Origin: Balaenoptera acutorostrata
Lineage: Eukaryota > Chordata > Mammalia > Artiodactyla > Balaenopteridae
Assembly (NCBI RefSeq): GCF_949987535.1
Contig: NC_080082.1
Location: 29,801,164-29,865,163 of the forward strand
DNA: 64,000 bases
Reading direction: 5' to 3'
Under the pieces are notes generated by a model, which saw only the letters and a list, made by a program, of their open reading frames with translations, was not told the origin of the DNA and did no database searches. Positions 41,601 through 52,600 of the stretch are shown here, in pieces (the first letter of the stretch is position 1; each line of letters opens with the position of its first letter). The translations under genes were made by a program, and so were the position numbers.

Positions 41601-44600
41601 TTGTGATTCAAAGAATAACTTTCAATAGAACCATTCTGTAGACACACATGGCATCATTGTTCAAAGATGCCACAAGACCAATTACATAGGGCATGAGGTT
41701 TGGAACTTGTATTTTTAAGATCCAAGAGTCAAGAAAATAATAACCTTTTCAAAAATAAGTCTTTGTGTTGGGGAAGCAGAGAAGGAGTGGGTAAGGAAAT
41801 AGTCCTAAATATTATATTCCCTAGATTTTTAGCTATCTGATCATTTTCGTAATTAAAGAGATTGATAATCATCATTAATGAGGGGAGACTTGTGAAACTA
41901 AAGGATACAGCCTTCAACATACTGAGAAGTCCTCAAATCACAAGAACAAGTGTGTCTAAATGGACATTTTAGTAACAATCCACTCATAGCTCATTTTAAA
42001 AACCATAAAGTTAAGGCTATATTCTTGAATAATACATCTTGAATTAGGTTTACCTAATTAATATTCAAGAAGGTCTACAAACATATGTTAAAAATAATAC
42101 CCAGGATTTCCATCCATTTTAAAGAAAAAGGAAAGCAGAGGAGGTGCTTTTCAACAACCAGGACAACTGAAATTGTAGCAGCTAAATGTACTGAGACTTC
42201 TGACTAAGCTGCATTGGGGCAGCTCAAGCTGGGCCTCCTTTGATGTGGTGGAAAAGCTGGAGCCTCAGAGCTAGTGCCCAGCTCCTGAGAGCCTTGAGCC
42301 AGGGTGTGGGTATACTTAGTGCCCGGCAGGCTGCTGGGATACATTTTCCAGTTACATCCCAACAGTGGGGAATTAAAATATTCAAAAATCATAAAGTAGT
42401 TAGGAATCCCCTGGGTGGAAGGTAGACTCATAAATCTCAAATTAAATTACAGTTTAAAATAAGAATACCCAATTTGAAGCCTACCAACTTCCATCTTCTT
42501 ACCCTGCACCACAATTCTTGTACATCAAATCCCTACTTATTCAGCTTTTTTCAACTGGTTGAAAGCCATTTTGTGTGTGAAGTTATCGAACAAAGGATAT
42601 ATTCTTTTCTTTGCAGAAAATATTATCCAAACAGGTCTGAGAACAGGTTGGAGAATGCAAATATTGTAATTGAAAAGAAAGAAGGACAGCCATGACATGG
42701 AAAGGAAATGTGGTAATAGTGGTCAGGGCAAAAGCATGAGGAATTTGCATACCTCTGTTGTAACACAATTTGACCACTGACAAGTGTGCTAGACAAAAAA
42801 ATGTACAGTTCTATGTGCATTTCCACATCTCTTGCTAGATTTCATCTTAGCTAAAGAGGGGTAAATTTAGAGGAAGGAACAGCATATATATATAAATAAT
42901 ATCTTCCAAATTTGCAGAGAAGATAGTATGGCTGTTTTAAGTATGGGTTTTCTTATTTATTTATTTATTTTTTAGAGAAAGAAAACAGGGTTAGCTATCT
43001 GAGCAGCTATTCAAGAAGGAAGAGCAGTGCTCAGTCGAAGTACTTAGAAATAATAAGATATTTCTTTCTACCAGGGTTTCCCAAAATGTATTCTATGGAA
43101 ACTGGCTCTAGGAGGTATCCAGAGAAAAAGGGGTTCAGTGGTCAAACATTTCAAAGGCACTGAGAAGTCTTGAGAAAAGAAATCTGATTCATTTTATTTA
43201 CCCTGGTACTTTCTAAACTAATTAGGATACAGATTAGTTTTTTTCTCTAGAAACATCTAAGTATATTCCAAGATCTAGTGTTTTCTGGTCACACTGAGAG
43301 ATACTGAGCTGGTTTTAAAAGTGGGGAGGTGTGGCATATAATTAGTAAACAGGTATTTTCAAGGCAGGCAGACAACCTGCAAGTCTCAAGAAAAATTTCA
43401 CTGAAGTTAAATTCACTTTGACATAATTTGCCCTCCTACATCATTTGGTATTGCTGACAACATCTAAATGGCTGAACAACCAAGCTATCCAACAAAATAA
43501 AATAGGATTCTTGTGACTTCCATTCCACAGTCCTGTCACCTGGAGCACAGGCCCCCGCACAGAACTCTGAATTACATATGCAAACTTAAGGTTTTCATTA
43601 CAAAAGCCATGGATGCAATTGGAAAATCCGGGCAAGAGTCTGGAGAACCACTATTCTGACCCTCTCTCTTCAGAGGTTACCTGAGGGTATCACTAAAGCC
43701 AACGAGATTCTGAATTCAGGGGTCCATTATTCCATGTCATTCCTGGAAACTAAGCATAGTTCTTGGAATCAACCTTCAGAGTCTTAAAAATCTGGTCAGA
43801 ATTTTCAGAACATTCTAATCACTCCTCCAGTGTTACAGCTGCTACTGTGACTTAAACTGAAAAACTGTCCTGTGAACGATGATATGAGCTGCCTTCACGG
43901 CTCATACAACATGATTTCCTCAGGCTTTCCATGTGCAGATTGATTCCAAAAGTGAGGGTCTCTCACTCTAAAGAGTGAGAGACCCTCACTTTTACCTCTC
44001 CCACAATCTCTCAGCTTTCACAGAACATACTTCTTCAAGAAGTTGTGGGGTTCTACCAGCTACTGTAGCTCCTTTGGTCAGGATGTGAAGGCATATCATA
44101 CAACTTGGCAGAGGTCAGAACTAAAAGGATTAAAAGATAGGAACGGGTGATGCAAATCTGGCCAGCCAGGGTGGTGACATGCTGGAAGTTCCCAGAAGTT
44201 AGGAAATTGTGTTTCCTAACACAGTTCTAAGGGCTAGGGTTGACAGACTGGGTTTAGGCACACAATTTGCAAAAGACCAGGGCTTATTTTCAAGGTGGCG
44301 GATTTAACTTCCAATCTTTCTACATCTGGTCTCTCTAGACTGAAAATTCACAATGAAAGGTAAGGCCAAATCTTAGGCTCCAAGGCTACATTTTGAACCA
44401 CTTACCTCAACTTCCACCTTTGTGAAGGGCTGGCAGCAAGTGAGCACACAAAGTTGAATGCTGAAGAGAAAAAAAGAGAAGGCCATCTTTATGTGGTAAT
44501 ACAAGTACCATCTAATATTACTGAACAATCTTTTCTTTACATACAAGCAACCCCATGTCACTCTTTGTATGTATTCTCCATTTATAAATGCCACACTGTA

Positions 44601-47600
44601 GCTATAACACTTCTTGGGTTTAGAGAACTATTCTTGATATTCAAAAGTTAAATTGCTGAATGCAATACCAAATATGTATTTGTGGGTCAGAGCCGCAGCT
44701 CAGCAGACTAAACCCCAAATTTGAAGTATTCTTGACAGCTGAGACTCATAGGCCTAGAGAAACTAACCATGGTCACATTTTAAGGTACATTAATGTGTTT
44801 ATAGAAAATCTGCTGAGTAAAACATTACTAAATTCTTTTCTAATATTAAAAAAAACAAAAAACCAGTGGGCCTTTCCTTAAAAGCAGAAACTTTATCATC
44901 ACTGTCCCAGTTATTAATAAATGTTTTAGCTATGGGGAAATTTTCTGAAAAGTTTCAGATTTCATTGTAAAGCTAGACAAAGGCTTTCTTTAAAGTGGTT
45001 ATAATCAACCCTCTCCAAGATAATTTTTGAAATGGTTCCTACTTGCAGCTTTCCAGTGTATATTTAGACTCTCTGGATAAGATTTCCATGGGATTTTTAT
45101 TTCGCCTCATGTAGACGGATGACCCAGAAGTCAGGCAGGGTAAATTAGACTACATGTTTAAGAAAATAACCAACCAAGCTTTTTTTTGCTATTAAGAAAT
45201 TAAAATATGATTTACCTGTAAAAATTGCTTGAAGGGACTTACTTAAGACAAGGAATTTAGGAATTTAAACAAGGAATTTACTTAAAAGAAGGAATTTAGG
45301 AAACAGGTTTATTAGTTCCATAATTAATTATAAATTGTTAATGTGTCAGTTCTCATGTCTTCTGTTTGAAACGGAAAGAATCTTTTACTATCAACTCCAA
45401 GCCACAAAGCCAATCCATATTATCTATCATTAAGTAAATTGTTCTTTAATGATTTAAATTGAGCTTTGGAATTCAATGACTTGAATACATATTTTGTTCT
45501 GAAAATTCTGAATGCTGTTAAAGAAAAAAAAAAAACACACAAATGAAACCACACACAAGATCTCTTTAAACTTGACTTGTCCACACTACAGACAAACCAA
45601 ACAACACTTCTTAGACTAACATAAAACAGCTTTTCCAAGGCTTTCCCTTCTTGATGGTTAGTCCCTGAGTCTCCTCTCCGCTAGGACATCTGCTTTGGTG
45701 TAAAATCCCTTCCCTAGATCCTGAGTCAGAGTAGTACTCGGAGCCAGGGCAATTGAGAAAACTGATTTAGAAGTAAGAGACACAGTGCTAAATATAACAT
45801 GAAGATCAGAAGACAAAGGTGGAAACAAGAGGTTACCACACATAAGGATGATGTGGCACTTGGATAAAACAACGTTGTATCTTTAGAAGATTTTGTGTTT
45901 GCTTATAAATCCTAAGAAATCTTTAACTCTGAAAATACTTTTTTTCCTCTCTTTCTTTGCTGAATTCTATTTTTCCCCCTCTGTCACACATTTCTCAGGT
46001 TAGAGCCTAGATTAACTCAATCACTCTATTTACCCCTGATCTCCCTTCCAGAAAAGCTTACTATTTGACCTTCACATCCACCAGCCCAGCTGCAAAACCA
46101 AAAAAGATCACAATGAACCCAAAGTCACTATCTCTATGAGGACTTAACTTGTAAAGGCCCCAAGGATGACACACCTCTGGAAATATAAATATGTTATCCC
46201 CTCAATTTTCAGGCACTTCTTTTTCTAAAATGCTCTCATACTACTTGTTTCTCCTACTTTTCCCTTGTATAGAAGTTGAAAACCAGGAATTCATAATTAG
46301 TAATGACAGGAAATATGATTCTAGCCAAGGGAATAGACTGATTTCCTGTAGGGTTAAAGATGGCATAATGTCTAGATACCTTTTACAATTTATGTTCCTT
46401 ATTTTTGGTGCTGTTTACTTAACTTCAACTACCAGGGACTGAAGTATAACAGGAACATAAATGTCTCATGCGTATCAATGTTGATTAACACATGTAATTG
46501 GCCCATCTATTCTGATTTAAATGTATCATTTCAAAGCAACTTACAAACACAAAAAAATGGAGAAAATAAGTATGTTGTAGTTAAAAAAAATCTAATTTTC
46601 AGAAGTTGTTTGGATTGTCTACAATGTACTTGAAGGCAAATGATGATTTCTTTTAAGTATTTCCAAGTGATCGCCACCTATCCATCAATAATTTGAGCTC
46701 TGTGTATAACAGTATCAAGAGGCATTACTTCCTAAGTCCTAGGAAAGTCCTCAAATCCAAAATATAAACAGGCTGTCTTTTTAAAATCTTTTTAAGTTTG
46801 GGGAAGGTTTATTATTATTTTTTCTCTTCTGCCATCCAAAGCCAGCCAGGTTCCTTGAGGTGAACACAGAGGGATATCGACACTCTCCATGCAGGTAAAG
46901 GACCAAAGGAGGCACGTAAACAGGCAGGGGAGCTAAACAAAAGAACTTCCTGAGAGAAAGTTAAGATTCTACATGTTCTGCCCTTTTTAAAAGGTCTATT
47001 TCACTTCAGCTAGCTTAACAGTGAAACTGTATTCTTCTCTTCAACATTTATAGAAACTGCGGATCCCTAGGCTCTTAAAGTCCAAGAGTGGAAGTGAAAG
47101 CTTGGTTAGCTATTTCCTCAACTCAAATCAGACACATCACAACTATTTCAGGACATATGACTAAACTGCTCTGGACTGTTTAAACAAATACAGTAAAATA
47201 AAGATGGAGACACCAGATAATGCTAAATTTGCAATGGGAATGAAACTACAAAATTTAAGCTAGGTAGGATGCAAATGAGATCACTGGAATGTTTCTTAAG
47301 AATTGGTAGATAAACACTTGAGACCCATTAGAACCTGACAAACAACTAGAATTCTGCACATGGCAGACACTGGGGTTTAATGGGCAAGATAGTTATGCCC
47401 TCTGCAGAAACTTATCAGTTACAAGATTTAAGGATCTGATTAGAAATCTTTACTTCTACAAAAACAAGGCTTTTTTTTTTTTTAAAAAAAAGAACAAATT
47501 CTTTTTCTTCGCTCGAATAAAATTTATATAAACTAATAATAATATAAGTGACTTACAATGTATATCCTTGCCATGTCCATGTCACAGTATCCTAGAATAA

Positions 47601-49581
47601 CAATAGTATTTAAACTGTTAGTTCAGAGAAAAAATACCAAATAAAACAAAAATTTTATTTTGATACTGAATATACTTTCTTTCTGAATTAAAAGCAATAT
47701 GCTAAAAAGTAAGACAAGCATATTATTATTGTTAAACAAGAGTGAACTGATCTATAAATTCTTGGATCACATATCTACATGGCAAAGATCTGCCTTCCAT
47801 ATGTAACCACCTATCTTTTTATGGAATTAAATTGCTTTGAATCTTTTAAAAAACTTGTGCATGCTTAACTATTTTTCTTCTAATATGAACATATCTGGAT
47901 AATTAATTGGCTTACAAAAACCAGAATACGTCAGTTCTCAAAAAAAAAAGTTTCTTTTGGAGAAAAGACTACAGTAGTGAGGTAGTGCACAGTGAAAGAA
48001 TTTGTGTAAATGACAAATGCAAACCCACAGGTAGAAGTACACTGAGTAAAAATTTGATGAATTTTAATTTTTTAACTACAAGTGTCCAAGGTTGAGAAAT
48101 CAGCCTCTGATAGAAAGTTGAATTGATTAAGAACTCAATCTTAAATGACATAGATCATTAATAATTACATCCTGCCTTTTAATGTAAATTCTCTAGTAAA
48201 GAAAGCTCCTCTCCGAAGCAGAACATCCCTCCCCCTGCCAAGAAACCACTTTCTTTAGGAAAATGGTGACACAGTCAATACCCAGAAGGTGACAATGCTC
48301 CTCGCTGGAGCAGAAGAGTATTTCCTGAGCCCACATGGACTTTCTATAGGATGTTAGGTTCTTTTCAGATATTTTCTTATTTAAGCTACTTGCCAAGTGT
48401 CACACAGCTACTAAGTACTGAGCCAGTAATTAAAACACCAAGCCTCTTCCAAATTTATCTACTACGTCAATCCTTCTCCACCAGTAATGACCATTGAATT
48501 AGGAGAAGTTTCTCCTTCTAGGCTTAATGAAAACTACAAATTTATGAGAGTTTTTTCAAGTCCAGTCTAAGAGACCCTGAATCTGAGACTTAACCATACC
48601 ATCACAGTGACTACAGGGTAGAAGCTAAGGAAATATCTTCCTATAGCTTAGTAATAGCAAAAGCAATATGTCAAATTGGTATCAAACAATATGTGCCTAT
48701 CTTGCAAATTTTTAAAAACTAAATTGTGGCAAGGAGAATGGGTCTACCCATCTGCTCCCACCATTTATCTATTCATCTATTTTATTTATTCAAACAAAAG
48801 GGGTCCTAGAGAATTTGTGCTGTTTGGAATGTTGAGATTCTTCCCATAGTAAACTACAATGCTTACCAGCTTGTTTGGGTATCTGAGGAGAATGGGCTGC
48901 ACTGGAACTCCTGGAATGAAGGCCCCTATAACCACATAGTGAAATTTTATAACATGCCCTTTATATGAACACAAGCTTTACAGTGTATTAAAAAATTAAT
49001 AATAAATGATGTAAATATGTTAAATGTTTTAAGAGTACATGTAAACTATTGGCTAAATGTTAGTAAATCCCTAGTGTTAGCCAAAATGACAGATTTTTGA
49101 ATTCAGAATTATATAAGCAAAATATTAAATGTTATGCCTAAGTCATTTAAAATATTACTTATATCTCCATTTGTGTTCATTTGCCAAATACCTATTATTC
49201 AACAGGATTAAAAAAAACCCAGTAATGATGAAACCAAGACAAAGAGAAAATAAAGAGAAGAAAATCTAGTTGAAACCAAATGCTTGAGCCCTAAACTACC
49301 ACACTTGCTAGAAGTGAGTTCTAACTTTGGCTCTGAGCATTCTAGCAGCCAATACAAAAACATTTTAAAGTATTAATAATTACTATGAAATGACATATGA
49401 AATTACAAATTACTATAAAATTCACAACTTCATAATATTTTAAAAAGGAGTGAAACTTAGAAGGAACTGAAGGTATTATAATGATAATCGAAGTAGGTTT
49501 TCTAACTTGATGACACAGGACACCAAGTGTCTGTGAGGGTTATCTTTGGAGGAAAAGAAAACTCTGCTAGTGGTTTCTGCT

Positions 49582-49612
<31 letters not shown>

Positions 49613-52600
49613 GCGCGCGGGACATTCCAAGGAGGAAGGGGTTATGATACCAAAAGAGAAAGTAAAGGAGTGAGTTCTGTGGATCCACATCATTAAAAAC
49701 ATTTCATCAGAAAATAAGAAATGCTCCAAGCAAACTGACAAGTTAGTTTGTATATTTATTATCAGATCATTGAGAAATCGTCCATACTACTTTGTCACAA
49801 TACATAATTTAATTGATCTCACCTGGTTTAAAAGTAATCAAACAGGAACGATTAGTACAAGTACCTTCTGGGAAAACTAGTATCTTGGGAGAAAAGGAAT
49901 AGATTTAATATTTCAGTCTAATGAATAGATTAGCTCTTTACTTGCTTTCTTAAGACTTTGCAAATAGTTGCCAATTTTTATAAAGCAAAAATAAAATAAA
50001 AGGCTAACACCTGATTCTAGTGAAAGCTAGAATCTGATTATTCGGTTTTGCTCTAAAAGAAGTGTAGTCTGGCCATTAAGATAACTAGAAAATGAATTAA
50101 AGCTTTGAAGAGAGAATACACACAGTAAATGTTTCTTAATGATGATGCTAATGATCTGAATAGGCTTCGAAGAAGATGTAGACCCTGAATCACGTGCATT
50201 TGTGTGCATTTTAGGCAATATTAAATGCTTTCTTCTACTGCTGTACATCCTTAACCAAATCATTTCCTACTTCTTTGTTTCAGTTTTCCCATTAAATGAT
50301 ATTCCCTCTTACAACATATAGCTTTGGGACGTACTGAGAAAAAAGGAGGAAATGCCTACAATATGCTTTATGCTTACTTCAATTCGTTGACATATGGAAT
50401 ACAATTTAATGTCCTTTTTTGAGGAGGTGTTTTTAGCTTTTAATATACTTCTTTATGTTTTCCACGCAAAAGATATGCAGTACAGTTCCTCATTAACTGA
50501 ACAGCATGGCAGCTTCATTTTTCTGAAGCTTTTAGAATTTAGCAATGAGTAAATTGCTAGGCACATAAAACAAAAAAGAAAATCCCTGCACTAACAGCAG
50601 TTAGTAATGGGTATTTTATAAAAATTAGAGAAGGAAAACATTATTAAGCTAAACTGTCACAATAACAAGTAACTTGTAAAATAAAAATTGTGAATAGGTG
50701 CAGTTCCATCCTCCAATTAAAAAAAAAAACAGGTTTCCTATCCCAATCGGATACAATATCAAATATGATTCATGGAGTGGATATTCTATATACTATGAAC
50801 AATAAATTAATATAGAGTAAATCATAAAATCTCAAGAACTGTATGGGGCATTAAAAGTCATATAGCATCTCTAATGCTTGAATTCTTTTTACAAAATCCC
50901 ACCCAAGTGGTTGCTTAGCCAATGCCTGAACATTCCAGAAAGAGATTCCAAATCAGACCATTCTAATTCTGGACAGAAAACCTGAGATGAGCAAAATGAA
51001 CTGAAATCTACCTACTTGTTAACTTTCACCCACAAGTCCTAGATACATTCCTTGGAGCCAAGAGCAAAATCACACCCTTATTCCGAATGTCATTTCTTCC
51101 CAGTGACTTTTTAAATCATTCCTTACATGCCTTGGTTTCTAAAACCTCCTGGTTGGTCATATGCCTCTTGGTACTTTTAACAACTACAAATCACCATGAG
51201 TGGCCAGATCACCTCAGGACCATGAGTTCTGCTAGAGATCACTTGTTTTCACCTGGGCAAAGATAGAGGGGTACTTATCAGAATCACCCATGAGGTTCCA
51301 TTTATGCAATAAATGTTGCCCCTTCCACACCTTCAAAAAGCATTCCAGGGGAAGGAGGTCGTGGGATGGTAAAATGTGAAAAAGTTCTGCAGGTGATTCT
51401 GAGATGCCCCTGAACTAAAAAGACTATCTAAATATACTTCAGATAAACTTAAGATTTTAATCATTTTCAAAAGAAACCCAACATATTGTTGAGTATAACT
51501 GAGCTTCAGTATCTCATCTTTAAAAGGGTAAATAAATTCAGAGGCAGAGAATTACTTTTTATGAGACAAAGTAAAAACCAGTTCAAAGAGTTTGGAGAAT
51601 AAAAAAGAATGATACATTTAATTCCACAGAGTATCTCATGGGGAAGAGGACTTTTTAATCCTCACTCATTTATTCTGCTTCTAGATGTCTAGCAGAAGGT
51701 GTCCCCCAGTATTGGATCTGTGGATCCTAATGAGTATGTATACAAGTGTACAATAAATAAACTTTCAATATATTTAAATAAACATCTACTGTGTTTTACC
51801 TGGGGCCATTCCCCTCCTGATGTGGCCCGCCTTATTATTTCATTTATTGTGTTTTTTCGAGAATCCGGATCTACACGGGACACCAACACTGGTTGCAGAG
51901 CCTGCAATATTCCTTTAAAACAAATGAAAAGTCACAACTAAGTCATTTTTGGGGCTAAAGCTACTACAGCAATGATACCAGACAAATCATAAAACAAATT
52001 GTATGGAAAATTAAAATGATAGCAAATCAAAGAGAACAACTTAAAAAAGCCCTCTAATTCAAAGTTTATTAGAACTTAGCTTCCAGTTTCAAAAGGATAG
52101 GTGGATATTTAGACCTAAAAATATTTCACTGATTTAACAGAAGTTAGCAGCAGGAATATGAAAAGAAGCAAATGCAGTTTTCTCCCTAAAAGACTTCTTC
52201 CTCAATTGACATTAAACATTTGGAATATACTATAAGATTATCTTGTTTTATTTCAGGAATATCCTGCAAACTGATTATGTGAAGTCATAGTATACGTGGG
52301 TAGGAGGCAATTATTATTTATCTTACTAAAATTTTCAGCGCAATAGTCTTTTAAGTAGGTAGCTTCCTAGCACATGCAAAATAAACCTCAATTTACCAAA
52401 AGACTATTGCTAAACAACTTTTGGGGAAAATGTCATATTACACAAAGCAAGGTGGTTACCTTAAAAATAAAAGAGAGAGAGAGAGAGAGAGTCTGTCTTT
52501 CTTAGATGAATGACAAAGCTGTAAGAACTACTATTATTTCACCAGAGTACCAAGGCAACATCAGGCAGTTTTCACACGCACTTTCTCACCACTTGATGCT

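Larger units (their letters stand above)
34787..44405 (-). other. LPCAT2 intron 8
   Basis: About 9.6 kb. It holds MIR copies (34900, 35815, 36110, 40590), an old LTR (38490-39765) split by a truncated L1, a short SINE (40301-40445), a (TG)n tract and a perfect palindrome (43948-43993). In 36850-38480 and 40925-43940 I see no gene; 43070-43275 looks like an old DNA-transposon remnant of uncertain class. Confidence 0.8.
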
